Shown: positions 28,901 to 43,900 of the stretch, in pieces
Layout of the letters: every line of letters starts with the position of its first letter
Position numbering within the stretch: the stretch's first letter is position 1
Assembly: GCA_023634235.1 (NCBI GenBank)
Contig: JAMKCF010000013.1
Coordinates: forward strand, 10,904,296-10,968,295
From: Pisaster brevispinus
Lineage: Eukaryota > Echinodermata > Asteroidea > Forcipulatida > Asteriidae
Direction of reading: 5' to 3'
Length of the DNA stretch: 64,000 nucleotides
Translations under genes and position numbers: made by a program
Notes under the pieces: generated by a model
Database searches by the model: none
Told to the model about the DNA's origin: nothing
The model's input: only the letters and a program-made list of their open reading frames with translations

Positions 28901-31900
28901 AATCTATATTACAAGGACATTAAAAATGAGTGCTAAGACACATTTTTTCAGTTGAGGAATCTTTTGAAGTAAATGTTGCCATTTTCAAAACCACGGATCA
29001 AGCTTTGACGAAAGACCATGTAGGTCTAAGCCCAAGCCATGGTTAAAAAAAAAACAATGTCTATTTGCACTTGTATTTGAGTTTACCTTCAACACTCGGG
29101 TTGATGTGTGGTTTTGAAGACATGCTGAATCCGTTCTCTTTTCCCAAGTGTTGCTTACGTCGCCTCCTAACAAGGAAAACAATATCTGTCAGTTTGATTG
29201 CCAGAGAAACAAACCAAATAAGACAAAAGAAAACAATATCTGTCAGTTTGATTGCCAGAGAAACAAACCAAATAAGACAAAAGAAAACAATATCTGTCAG
29301 TTTGATTGCCAGAGAAACAAACCAAATAAGACAAAAGAAAACAATATCTGTCAGTTTGATTGCCAGAGAAACAAACCAAATAAGACAAAAGAAAACAATA
29401 TCTGTCAGTTTGATTGCCAGAGAAACAAACCAAATAAGACAAAAGAGCAGCAAAGTCTGACAACTATTTTTATACCTTTTGTTTTCACAATTTGTTAGAA
29501 CAGCTGGAGGACTAGTCTTGCCATGTTTTCCATAAAATGTAATTGGTGCAATTGCATGAGACACAAAGTAGGGTTTAAATAATGGGTATGTTATTGCTGC
29601 AATCAAAATGTCAGCCAAGTATGAAAATAAACAGAACCCCTGACCGAACACAAACCGGTTTCCATTGTTTTCACAAAAACATGGCCACCAAATTGGATTA
29701 AATTCTCACACCTAAGGTTGTGTGGTGGATTTATTTAAAATTAGCGGATGGAAAGATATTTGCTCTTTAAAAAAATCACACACTGATATTGGCACTCTAA
29801 GAAGTCGCAAATTTTGTAATAATGACATCCAGGTCAAAGAATATTATTGTGGTTTACACCAATTTGTAATTAACACTTTAATCACACATCGGTGTGAGGA
29901 TAAACAAAAGAATACACGTATGTTGCAAAACTTTTTCATTTTGTTTCATTTCATTATGAATACACAGCTATGTTTTGTCTAAACTATTACTGGATGCCAT
30001 GTACATAATTCATGCAATAGAAACAATTCGAAACCAATGTCTATTTCACCTGTTTGTGTACAAACTACTTCCTCATCAACCAGTAAAAGACTTCACTGAC
30101 TTATCAACATATTTTGGGGAAAAAAAGTTAACCACTTCCTGTCACATGATACACGCAAAATTTTTCGCCACTGGCCCAACATGGTTTTTATTACCGGAAC
30201 AACTGTAGGGCCCCCTAAATTGTTACTGTCAGTTTGTCAGTCTGGTAGCTGCTTGTTTATTCACCCAGACATTCAATTGTGCAGCATGCACAGGCATGCA
30301 CCCACCATGCTACATTTCGTTTCACCTAGATTCAAAGAGGAACAGAAGGTTCTAGAAATCAACTTGTAATGTCCCTTTTTCTAGGGGTTACTGCTTAATT
30401 CCCAATTCCAGAACTTTATCCTTCTGTTATGCTTGTAGCTTACAAGAATGGATAGGCTGCCACCATTGATTATCACTGTATTCGGCTCAATGGGAGGTAC
30501 TCGTTATGTGTGTTACAGTTCGGAGATTTTGTTTGTGTTGTGAGGCCTGCTGACAAAAATGATGGACTGAAATGTTCACAAATATGTCACTAAAATCTTA
30601 CACTAGACTTATATTTTAACTACTGACATTTGTACAAGACTTCTTGTGAGTGTTACATGTGTTTCTCAGACAAACAATAAAAAGCTAAAAATGAATTTCA
30701 TGTTGGAAACTCTTTGAAATGCAATGAGCTTCTGCATGGAACAATTGCGTATTATGTAGATGAATTGTGCCCTTGTCCAATCCATCAGAAATGTGTGTGT
30801 TATAAGTGAGGGCTGTGAAATCAAAAATAGTATGTTACGTGTGTTACACAGTCTGAAATGTCCTTGCTGAATGAATTAATACTTAATGATAGAATGAAAG
30901 CTGTTTCTTACATTGTGCGAGCTGCACCTATGTTTGCATTTATGTCTGTGCAATTATTTGGTTGTTTAGTCACAATACTTGACTAAGGCTTGTATGTAAA
31001 GTGATTTGAGAATGTGAGAGTGATAGTGCCCATAATCAAGTCACTAGTCAGGACAAAAGTAATAAACAAGGTTAGGATTGCAATCGTGCTGCAAAACTAC
31101 AGCAATCTAACGAACGGTGTTACAGTGGTTCATGTCTCGTTACAGAAGAGATATCCCAAGTCATTGACCATGAAAAACCATGGTGTACATCATGTACTGT
31201 ATATACCTGGAAAACAGAAAAAAACCACAAAATGCCCTGTACTAAAGATGGAAATTTTAAACTCTACAAGTATGAGTTGGACTTACTAGAAGACATAAAT
31301 TCATACATTTCAGTCTCATACAATTGTCATGATGATGCTACATCTAGCTCAGTGTGTTTCAAAAAACAAATTTTTGACAGTTTTCTAGAAACAAATTATG
31401 TTTTTTTTTATATCATGTAGTTTGAATATGTTTGCTGTTTTAAAAACCAAAGTTTAGGCTGTTTACTTGATTTTGAATTATTAATGTCCGGGACCACTTT
31501 CCATGGAATGGGCCCTATTTAAAGTGCTCCAAGAAAGTTCAGAAAATAATACCACTCATGGGCATGGAAATGTTACGGAATGACGACATGAAGTGGCTCA
31601 TGGCCTGATATTGTTTTAACAGTAGCGGAGTTTCTCTCAAAGGCTTGGTGACAACACAACACAAACATTAAACAAGTTTATTAGTGTAAAAGAAGCAGTC
31701 AGGTGAAAATGAATTGAAAAGAAAGGAGCAGAATGCAGTCAGAAGACAACTTGAATTTGTGAATAAAATAATTGTTTCTTACCGGTAAACCTTAGCAAGC
31801 AAAATAAGAACAACTACCAGGAAGAGAGACAATGAAACGCCAACTGCTATTCCCGTAGTATCAGGGCTGCCTTGAGGTGCATAATCCCCATCAACTAGGA

Positions 31901-34900
31901 CACAATGAATCAAAACATCAGAGTAAGGTCAAAGTTAAGTATCAGTGACTGCAAAAAAAACAAAACATCGATTTTGAAAGCCGTACTGGTACAGTTATTT
32001 TCCTTGTTTCAGATCGCTTGTTTTGCTTTTGGCTTTGGAATCGGCTCATAGAAAATAATAATTTCAGCCAAAATTATCACTGCTTGTGTCTTTGAGACAG
32101 CTTACGATGAATGACCTCAAAATAAACATAAAACAAAAAAACATAAACACATTCTTTTTGTTCCCACTTTTTAGGCACTTAATTTACTAAAAAATGACAA
32201 CAGCACTGCCAGAGAAAAAGCATGAAAAACATTTTTAAAAATCACTTGTGATTGCAAACAAGGAAAATATTTCCAACTAATCTGTTTGAACATTTTTAAA
32301 CAAGTATCCACCACTCAAAAATGTTCATGGTTTTTGTGAAGATTGTCATTTTCAAATGCTTTCCATGCTTATTTTGCTCATCTTCACATCTGCACATTTT
32401 TATTTATATCAACCTTTTATGACAACTCTATCCTGTTGTGAGTGTAACATAATTCCTCTGTAAGCCACGCACACTTCACTCAAACTGGCACACACAGTCA
32501 CCAAATACCCATAGTTCTGTTCTAGTTTTTGCATAAGGATGTGTAAGAAAAGTTGAATAATTGGACTTGGCTTTTACATGTGTTTGTCAAAGATTGAAGG
32601 TCTCAACGAAGTAGTAATTTTGTGGATGAAAATGAGTTGGCTATGTCAGGTACAGAACTCATACAAAACTACCTTTTTTTTTATGGCTTCTCTTTCAGAG
32701 ATATATTTTATTATAGACGGACGATTTTGTTGGTGTTTAAATGTAGATTTAATAAATATCTTTTCAAAAACTCAACTTTTCATTTGGTGGAGTTCAAAAT
32801 CACAACTTGTCATTGGATGGGGTTCAAAATTACAGTTTATAATTGGGTGGGTTCAAAATTACAAATTGTCACTGGGCAGAGTTCAAAATTACAACTTGTC
32901 ATTGGGTGGGGTACCAAATCACAACTTGTCATTGAGTGGTGCTCAAAATTACAACTTGTCATTGGGTGGGGTTCAAAATCACAACTTGTCATTGAGTTGT
33001 GCTCAAAATTACAAATTGTCAGTGGATGGGATTCAAAATCACAACTTGTCATTGGATGAGGAACAAAATCAGAGTTCGTCATTGGAAGGGGTTCAAAACT
33101 ACAACTTGAAACTACAACTGCAACACTCAGGAAATGGAACAGTTTGATTTGACCTCATAATTGTATTCTCTTATATTGTACTCATTATGCATCCAACATT
33201 TGTATCAAATTGCAGTGGGTAAGGTTTCTCTTTTTGTGCATGTTTAGTTTTATTTGTATGTTTTATTTTACTGTACTCTATACTTAGTGATGTGTTTCAG
33301 ATTCTTCTATTTTTGTATTTTTTTGTATAAGAAGGGTTTTCTCGCTATTTCCCTTCAAATCCTTTCATTTTGAAATTTCACAGGTAAAAACACTACAACT
33401 TAAGTATAGAATAATAGTACAAAAGGCAAGATATATATTTTGGCTTTGGATAGTTGCACCTACATGTACATTGTCTAAGAGTATACTATCATATAAAATA
33501 GCCAATCAAGGTCCAGTATGAAGGCACACTGGACGGACCTATATCAGCAAAAGTATATGTTTCTCTCTGGTTTGAATAGCTTCTTTGTTTGTTTTGAAAT
33601 TTTAATCAGTAATTTTTATACCTTACCAAATGTTTGTCTTCAATTAATTTTTTTTTTTTTTCTGAACTGCTCAGGCTTTATCTTACTAATGAAATGGTTG
33701 TGTAGAGGGCCCTTCAGAGATAACTGTTGTGACACTGGTATGGATCTCCCATCTAAAAAAAAACCTGCAAATAAATTCATCTAAAATGAGCCTACCTTCA
33801 ACAGTGAATGGATCTTCATTCCACACTACATTGGCTTCCTGAAAAGAAAATAGTATTTGTTTGTTTTTCTACCGTGAATAATCAAGTAACCATATGGAGG
33901 AAATATCAAAACTTTACTTTCGGCGACTTGTTTATATTCTATTTTATAGCGCACTTCAGGTTGATGAAATCATGTAGAAAGTATTGCGCAATTACCCTAC
34001 AAAAAAAATATATGTATAAATGTTGGTTTCAATACCTCTTGAAAATGTAAGTATAAGCGCACTTATCAAAAACAGGTCAGATTGACTTGTACTTGTATTG
34101 TAATTACAAATCATTTCTGAATGTGATCAATTTCATCATGGTTTTGTTTCATTTTCTAAAAGAAGGCAAGTTAATGTGGGTTTGGTTACCATAAATTGTC
34201 TTTTTTTTAAATTCTTTTTCTTCTTTCATATGCTGCAAACGGGGGTGTGGACTTGGATCTCAATCTAGGTTTTGAGCAGCCAGTCCTATGTTTTGGAATA
34301 TCCATTTGCAAGACAAGTCCTTTGGTAAGTGACTAAAAGTGTATTGATTGATTGACCCATGAGCTAACCAAATAGATTATGCAAGTCTTGCACTTAACAA
34401 AGACTATTTTTTCTATGAGATAACATCTTATTTTAAATTTTATTTATACAAAGTATTTGAACATGTAAAGCAGTTTGTTATAAATACAATTGAAATTTTT
34501 GTGTAGGCCCCAACACAATTTTTATTTAATTTAATTTTTTTAATTTGTTTTTAATTAACATTGAAACAAAATTAAAACTAGGGACGAGGAAGTTTAATTT
34601 TTAGAAACTTATTTGCCAACCACCTTTACAAGTATATAGGTTAAATGATAGCATGAACATCAGTTGGGCCAAATTCCTAATTAAAGTTTACAAGTAACTG
34701 GAAAAAGAGGTCAAGGCTTATTCTCGAGATTTCTTTGTTGTTTTGTTAAATTTATTTCACTTTCATACATTGCTTGGTGAAATTTTACTTGCCCAACAAA
34801 ATGATGTAACTTTTTACAGCCACAAATTAAACTAAAGTATTTGAAGAAACATAATCATCCCCGGAATCGTGTGAGATTTGCACCGTCCATTGTTCTATAA

Positions 34901-37900
34901 TCTAAACTGTGGTTCTGCTGGATATTTGATTTAATGAGTCCTGCAGGGCAGAACCATCAGTTCATTGCATCACCCAGACATTACCTTGCATAGCAATTTT
35001 GATCAGAATAAAAGCTGATGTGTTGTGTTAATAGAGGCTAGAGTAGAAGACTCTAATGAACTTTGGGCAACTCCCAACAACCACAAATCCACTGGGGTTC
35101 AAATCTTTACACTTTCAGGCTCTTACCGTTTCATTTATTCTGCTGACAGCACCTACGTAGATCTCATACACAGCGCCCTCCTGCAGAGGTGCATTCAAGT
35201 AGCCGCCGTATTCCTTGTTGTCACCTACAACAAATGTTTCTGGCAGACCAACAGGCAACTCAGCTGCAATGTAGGCAGATGGATTGTCCCTGTAGTGTAC
35301 AAAAGCAGGAGCAGATCTTCTTGACATGGCATTGGTCATCTGTACTCCAACTTGGTATGCACTTTAAGAAGAAATTAAAAGTAAATTCTGATGTGTTTGT
35401 TCATATATCAAGCTGCCTAAAGGTAGGGCCGGTAATTGGTTTTTGTCAACATAATGCTGATTTATTGGCAAAATTATCAACAAAGGTACAGTAAAAGTCA
35501 CATGTGAAAGTTTCACCTGAATATAGTGTCTACTTGTTAAGACAACAGCAAAACTGTCAGGTATTTTCACAAGAACGCAGAATCCATCCAAATTTAGCAA
35601 GGTAACAGCTGCATCTCTGGCTGCAGCATACACAACAGACGCCAACCCTTAGATATCTAAGAACTGACTCATGTATGCATCATTTCTCAGATTCAAATGT
35701 TTTTATTTATTTCAATCGACAGGGGTACTTCAGACGAAATAATTGTGCAGGACTCTTACTACTATTACCATCTTTATAGCAAGTAAGTTTTAGAAAAAAA
35801 CAATTACACACACAAAAATGTCGGAGCCTTTACCAAAGTGTAACCCTACCTTTAAGCAGAAAACGGTGCTTACAAATTTAGGAAACTATTCAGAAACCCA
35901 GTCACAGATTGTTCATGTGACATCTGGTATTTTGGCTGTTAACCATATATTCTGGTAATCATAATTTGGTTGTGCTTTGCTAATGTTTGTGCTTGAGCAG
36001 ATTTATGAAATTGAGTGGATGAACATACAAAGAAACATGGAGTAATGCGGCAGATGCTTACGTGATATATTTGGAGGTTGTTGTAGCTACCAGTCTGATG
36101 GCAATGGAGGTTCTGGTGGATTCCTCCCCAATGAGACTTGGCTTCTCTGGAGGAGGCAGACCTATGGGAAAACAGCAGAAGATAAGACATCTTTCAGAGG
36201 CTCCTGTTATTTTCTTTCAAAGTCTTGTCCACGAAGTTACTGATAAATAAGAAACTTTTGGAAGAATCATCTTTAGGGATGAGTGACTGCATGATAATAA
36301 AGTGTCATAGAGTCAGTGAACATTGAGATTCAAGTTTATAATGAATTTTAGTTTAATTTATTTGTTTGTTCACACTTACACAATGTACAATGACTTAAAA
36401 GATGAGTAGGATTTTAAATGTTTACATGGTGGGGAAAAAAACAGGTCAGAGGTGATACCATGTAATAAAAACTATACACGTACTAATCATTTATATGGCA
36501 TTGAAAAAAGAACAGAGCGTCTGACAATAAAAGAAAATGAAGAAAAATACCAAAGGAACAAAAGAGAAAAAAAGGTTCTGGAAATAATAAGTCTTGAAGA
36601 AGCACCTAAAAACAAGACACGACACTGCCTGTCTGAGTCTTGAAGGGAGTACACTCCAAAAGTAAGGCACAGGTGCGGTCCCTGACCTTCTTTTGGGGTC
36701 TACAAGGTTATGTGTTAATAATGGACTGCTGGGCCATAACGTCTGAAGATAAGCAAAGTCCGTGCCTTTCCACATCAAAGAACAATTTGGCCATTCAAGT
36801 AAATCAACTAAAAGATAACAAGAGATAGTGTGAGATTGAACAATGGGTAAGGCAACAGGGAAGTAATATCAAAAAGTAAGTGTATTCAAATGGCCAGATA
36901 TAAAGGACCTTGAGCATGGAGGATTCTGCAAATAAAAATGAGAATTCAAATTTGGAAAGAAATTCTCTCTAAAGTAAAGGTTGTCTAGTTGGATTGGTGG
37001 TACTGAAAATAAAAAACAGTGGAACAAAACTATGCTCCGTTAAAATAATTAATAGGGCCTTCTTTTGACTCAATTTCTTTACGGCATGTTTGAACACTCC
37101 TAACCTTGTTAAAATCCTACATTTAAACAAGGTTAACTGACCTAGGTATTTATGAATACTATATAAAACTGCAAGTATACAGTGGCGTTTTACAAAATGT
37201 CTGAAAGCAATGTCCCTGAAGCAATGTCCCTGAAGCAATGTCATACCTGATGCAATTGCAGTGAAATGCAGGATAGATGCTTTATCTCCTAGGATATCAG
37301 CATCATTAATACCATACACCTGCAGCTCATACTTCGTGGATGGCTCTAGGTTTAGGACTGTACCACTCAGCTCTGACATATCGGATATCTCTTGGGTTTC
37401 GAATGGAGTAGTTGGATCAAAGGTGAAACTGCTGTCATAAGGTTTTAATACCACACGATGTCCAATCTGTAAATAAGAAAAGCACAAAAGGATGATTTAA
37501 TACCACACGATGTTCAATCTGTAAATAAGAAAAGCACAAAAGGATGATTGAACACAAAGATGTTACAAGAAACTTCAAAGACCATAGAGCTTGGGCCCAC
37601 TTTCAAAAACAAGAACAATCTTGTCCAATAGAAACAGGTTACCAGCCTACATAAAGTTTACATTGTTGCGACTGGTGCCCCTAGCATTTAAGTAGCTAAG
37701 AGCTGCTAAACAGCTTTATGAAATTGGGCCCAGGAGGTTATTATTTATCTTATTACGGAATACCTGTAGGTAACAATCTATTTCAAGTGTTGGTTTGCTT
37801 ATTTTCAGTGAGAATTGTGAGTAGATTTTCTCTAATTTCTCATGAAGACAACACTTACTATACTTGAAACACGGATGCTATCATTAAATGGGTGTCATAA

Positions 37901-40900
37901 TTCAAATTAAGCCCTGCATACCTGTCATTTAAATAATGAGTGCTTCTAGACGGCCGTCAGGTTTGATAAAGCGATATATAAAGACTGCATGTTATTTACA
38001 TCTGAATGCGGCCTTCTTGATTTTGCTAATCAAATGAATGTAATCAAAGTGAGGCTGGGAGGAAACACTATGGCCATGCACTTTTTTGTATAATGAGAAT
38101 GATTATTCACTTGTGGTGACATGTGGTGAAAGTGTTGGTGACCTAAAACAATGTATAACTTTGTATATACACTAAACTATAAAAATATGAACAAGATGGT
38201 GGATGGATACAAGCCACACATTTCCCTCACTGTCTGTACTGAACCAAAGAAACTATTTCACATGTAAGAGACTTCAATGCAAACAAACCAAAGTCAACAT
38301 CTATCATTGAAACATATGACATACCCTATATTTAAGCATATTTCCATTGGGGTACAATGGATGACTCCAAGTCAGGCTGATGCTCGTCTCTGTTACACTT
38401 GAAACCATCAGCAACTGTGGCTTGCTTGGTGCTACAATCAAAGAATCAAAGTACTTTTATTGAAAGTCACATTTTGTAAAAGAACACTCAAGATGTGGAC
38501 TAGAAAACTGGAAAAGGGGGAGAACTTTATGAAGTTCAAGGGTAACTACAACTCTTATGGGTGACCATGTAATTAGCCCGTTTCTGCCTAATCACAGGAT
38601 TTCCTGTAGAACACACAAAACTGGCAGCGCCTAACTACGAGAAAACCTGTATATGAACAAGAAGTTAGTGTCTTACTTTTACACTCTCATTACTAGTGAT
38701 ATGAGACGTGAACAAAATAGATATCACATTAACCCTTTCAACCACAATGGCAACTTAAGGCGACTTAAGGCGACTGTGCACTATACCCTGCTTGAGCCCC
38801 AACAGCGACTTTAGTAGTCCAAGACATTACACAAAAAAGCACTCAAGCATTAGCCAGAGGCTATTTGTTAAAAAGTTGTAGTTGTTTGTCCATGTTCACC
38901 CTCCAAACCCAAGCTTACCATCATTGGAAAGAGAAAGATGGAATCTTTCCATTGATTGTAAAATAAAATAAGGTTGCTATTATGCAAATTCTTCAAATTG
39001 GACAGGAAAGATCCGAAATGTCAAGCACAAGGGTCCCCAGTTGGAAATTTTTTACAAAACCCATGGGAGCTGTTGCCAAATGGTTGAGTCCAAACAAAAG
39101 AGGGACAATAGAAGGTCCCCAGTTGCAGGTGTTTCCACATGACTGCTTCTGTTACACTGGTATCCTTTTATGTGTGCACAACACATAAGCTTGCATGCCT
39201 CCCAATGTAAGAAAAGTTAACTGACTTACTTCCTGGCACAGTTACGACTGTTGACACATTACTCCATGCACCAAATCCAACACCCGTCTCTGCGCGTAAC
39301 TGAAACAGAAACAAAGTTGTCATTACGGAACTTGATCAAAGTTACTCAAACCTAGACCAGAAACAAACCCACTCTATTTCTGAGGTTATCAATTCAACAC
39401 AAATCCTTTACTCTCTCTTTCTGTACCAAAACAGTTGTACCCCCCAAAAAAAATATTTTTTTAAATGATCGGGAAACAAGGACAACATTGGTAAATGTCA
39501 AAGACCAGTATCTGCACCCAACATGTGTACATGAAACAACACACTGGTGAACGGTTAAACTCAAGCAGTCATCAACAAGAGTCATGAAAAAATAGTGGAC
39601 AACAATTATTATATGATTTCACTATTTGTTAACCGAACATTTCGAACTGAGGCTCTTGAGTTCTCTAGATCAAAACTAACTGTACACATTTCTCAAAAAC
39701 TAAAGCATTTCAAACACAGATTATTTCAAAGGAAGTTTTCCCACCATGACCATTTTGATAATCTTTATAGCATGTAAGCTGATGGCAAATGTGTAGACAT
39801 TTCATTTTCAATCTGACCAGCATTGTGCACACCTTTAAGTCGATTACATCACACCTTATGCTGATTTTCAAGCTTCAGATAAAAAGGAATTACATATTTG
39901 TTATACCCTAATCAACTTCTGATAAAAATCCAGACAAATTTCTTTTCTAATACCTGGAATGAATAATCCTTATCTCCCTCCAGGTTTGTGATCTCTTTAG
40001 TTTGAATCTCGTTCTGTGGATCATTTGTGATGCTCACTATCTCAGCCGATGATGAGGTCTCAAACTCTGTCTTCCAGTAGCGGATCTCATAGCTCACAAT
40101 GATGCCATGGGGAGGACTGGGGCGGGACCACCTAATAGTAATCTGATTGCTGCTTGTGGCTGGGAAATCAATGTTGTTTGGAGCTGGTGGTACTGTGTGG
40201 AAGAATTGGGAAAATTAGTTGTGGATTTTTTTACGATTTTAGGCTTTAATGTTAATTTTACTGATGGGAATCTCACTAAAAATGAGTGTGATTGGGATCT
40301 AAGACTACCACTCTTTGACACTAGGATATCGATTTTTAAAAAAGGATAAGAGTTTCACCTACAACGATTGACATCCTCTGGGATATATCAAAATGAGGTC
40401 ACAACATCACCAAATAAGAGTCAGGTGTGCCCAAGAGGTGTAAATGTAATGGGCATTTGTTGCCAACCTCTTACAGGTGTCAGATGTGCCCCAAGTGTTG
40501 TACTTGTGGGCATGTCTTGCCATTTAATGACAGGGGTCAGGTTTGCCCCTAGTACAATGTTTGTGACCAGATAGCCAAACTAATTTTCCGGCATCTGGCA
40601 AAATGTTTAATCTTGAGTCAATAAACACAGTTTTTAAGACTGGACTGCAGTTTTCAAGATTGTGAAAGAACGTCACAGTCGACTGTGGCGTTCTGTCATA
40701 TGAAATTGTCTTCTTGTTTCGTCTGAATCTGTGCAAAATAAAGCATTTATAATGTGCCATTGATGTAGTTAAACATGTTGATGCATAAACTGTTTAATAG
40801 AGATGCTTTTGAACTATGAGATGCATTTGTAAAACTGTGCTATCTGCTGCCAACCATGCCAGCAACAATGAACATCTTATCTTAGCAATTTAAGTGTAAC

Positions 40901-43900
40901 TGTGTTCTTTTACATGTTTTACACAACACAGAGGCCCTACGGCTTTATGTCCCATCCAATGGACGACGCAATATTGGTTAGGTATCTTGCTTAGGAAAAC
41001 AAGTGTCAAAACTGGAACTCGAACAAACACTCTGCTAGACCTGTGAGCTAGACTGCTTTTAGTTGGCTTGATTTAAAATCTTCCCTAATTTCCTCTGGTA
41101 AAATACTTGAAAACTAAGATAAGAAAGGTCAGGGATACTCACTTCCTTCACCAGTTTGAATAAAAATCTCAGCAACAGGTCCTGAACCAAAGGCATTCAC
41201 AGCAGCCACTGAGAGTGTGTAATTTGTGAACGGTACAAGATCAGTCAAATCCAGTGATGTACCGAAGATGTTGTTACTTCTTATTACTGGCCCATTACCA
41301 GTTTCGGTTAGAGTGTAGCTGTACTGAGTTATAAGACTTTTACGACTGCCACATTCTGGTTGGTCCCAGGAGGACGAGAGGGTTGTGTTGGTGATAGCAG
41401 TTGACCTGATGTCTCTTGGAGGGCCACTCGGCGCTGAAACAAACCAGAATATACCAAGATCAACCTTGAGAAGTTCAGATGAGTTCTTGTGCTCCATCTC
41501 ACACTCAGACAGCCACCAAATGACCCACTTTCTACCCACAGTCCCCAATTCAACCACAGGTTACCTCCTATACTGTTTTTGGGTACCTCACCAAAGGCAA
41601 CTCCACCATGTTTTCACTTGCCTTTCTATGTAATTAGTAAGAGATGGTGATTAATTAAAAGAACAAACCATCACCCAGTTTCTCTGAAGGCATCCTTTAT
41701 CAGTTTATGGTATTTCACTAGTATGAGAGGCAAAATGAACCTCGTGTAAAACTAGCTTTTTTTTATGTTGTATAAAAATATCTAACAAGATCTCAGGATG
41801 TAAAATGCCGGATGATACAGGAAAAATGTGGATTTGTACAACGTACAATTTGGAGGATTCACTACAAATGGTTTAACATACATGTAATAACTCATCATTG
41901 AAGAATGGGGGATTAGAATCCTTTATGGCTGACTGTGGTGCGTATTAAGTTAGCAAGTACCATGACCAGTTTGCCTTTGCACAATACAACCTGTGGGTCA
42001 TTAGTGCAAAGTCTAAAAGCAATTGTACAGACAGAGCATCCAGAATGCTAACAAAAGATAAGAAGTTCACATAAAGGTTTCTGGCTCACAACATATCCAT
42101 CTGATCCTGAACACTTGTAAAAAAACAGTGTCTTTTTGAAATTCTTCATGAGACACAAACATTCTGAAATAAACGAACACTTGTACCACTGCCTGTGACC
42201 ACAATCGACTCCTGTGGGCCATTCCCTGCAGAGTTTGGTTCAGGGTGAGTAGAGGCTTGTGATGACTCTAGGTGACTGCATATGATCAAGTTGTATTGTA
42301 TTTGAACCAACTGAATCGTTACACATATATTGCTTGCGTTATGCGTTATAGTGACCCTTTAACTCGTTGACAGCCGGCTACGAGTATATTCGTAGTAACA
42401 GGTGTAACGGATTCTGCCACTACGAGTATACTCGTAGAGAATGAAAGGTCTTTGTATTGGCATTGAATACACTGGCATCACTGAGAACGCAACAAACAAG
42501 CTTCTGGCAGTGGTGAGGACATACATCCTTAGAATTTGTAGACACCAAAAAAGTACCTATTTGGTATGCACGCATGCGCACCACACTTGGCAAATGGGAA
42601 CGCCCTACGAATCTATGACCGGCAGTCAACGTGTTAAGCTTGCACGCCAACACACCCATGGCTATGAACGCCGAACACCCTTTAGCCAAGTCGGTGTGAA
42701 ACAGCTCCAGCTATGTCTTTATCAGCTGTTTAATACCAGGTAATTATAAACATAGTCATATGACAAACTTTCAACCGATAGGACTGCATAAACTGTCTGG
42801 AGTAATTATGAATTCATCTTTAAAAATATTGTGCGTGAAAGTTATTCAAAAATCAAACAAAGGTTACACACAATATACTACTGGAAGAATTTATACTGCT
42901 TGTCTATTTCTTGGACTTTCAGAAACGGATGTAAGTGACAGTTTTCAAGAATGATCCAAGTTCTTATTTTCATGTTGCCCATTTGACTAACCTATCTCTG
43001 CAGTCCTCACTGTATCACCAACAACTGAGCTGTTTCCTGCTATATTAGTTGCTCTCACATACACTTTGTACAAAGAATATGGTTCAAGTCCACTGATGGT
43101 TGCTGTAGTGGTTTCCACTTGGCCAGCATTCATTGTCACAGGATTATCCTGAAGGTTGCATTGATCAAAGTTCAGAAGTTCATAGGTCACATAGTAGGCG
43201 ATTGCAGTGCAGGGATTGTTGGCAATCCCAGTAGAGGCTGGCCATGATACTTGGATTTCATTCATTGTTGAGCTTAGAGTTAAGCTTTCTACTGGATTAG
43301 GAACTGTATGCAAATGAGAAAATGGAATATATAAACTATCAGTGTACATGGTCCAAATGTTCGAATAACGGTTAGTATTTCTATACAATCTGGTATCATC
43401 ATTCATTACTTGAGTTTATAACAGAAATCATGTAGTAAAGCATTTTCAAAGCCGCCACCTTAGTGAGCGTAGTGCTATGGATGGCACAATGAGCAACCAT
43501 TGCTGGAACTTAATAAGAGGGCGCCTTAACCCAATAACATCATCAAGACGTCCAATCTGAAAACTACCCTTGAAAGGACTTTCTCTTCAATCTCAACTTG
43601 TTTACTGGTAACATAAAAACCATTAATCACAGTGGTTTCCTAAACGAAATGATACCACTTGCAAGGGATCTGGGGGTGCATGGGTGCTATCCTAGCCCAT
43701 GGACTATAACATTTTACAGGTGAAGTGTTTGTCCATATACATTGTATGTCACATTCAATTCATGCACCATGGCCTGTATGTATGAAGGATGAGGCAGCAG
43801 CTTTTACATTTAAAACTTTCACATCAAATGACAAGAAGAAAAACATCAGAGACAAGAGAAACTGAACAGACAAGAAAACTTTGAGTTTTCTTGTCTGAAT

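Noticed and set aside
29061..29651. 196-codon minus-strand frame over the 54-bp array
   Set aside because: Its hydrophobic repeats ([13 protein letters not shown]) are a by-product of the tandem unit. Only the last part overlaps true exon 20, and that exon begins at a clear acceptor.
32578..33147. 189-codon plus-strand frame with decapeptide repeats
   Set aside because: 30-bp minisatellite artefact, antisense within an intron.
36491..36778. 95-codon minus-strand frame (possible extra RPTP exon)
   Set aside because: Neighbouring exons 15 and 16 already join in phase, and the frame shows no FN3 pattern.
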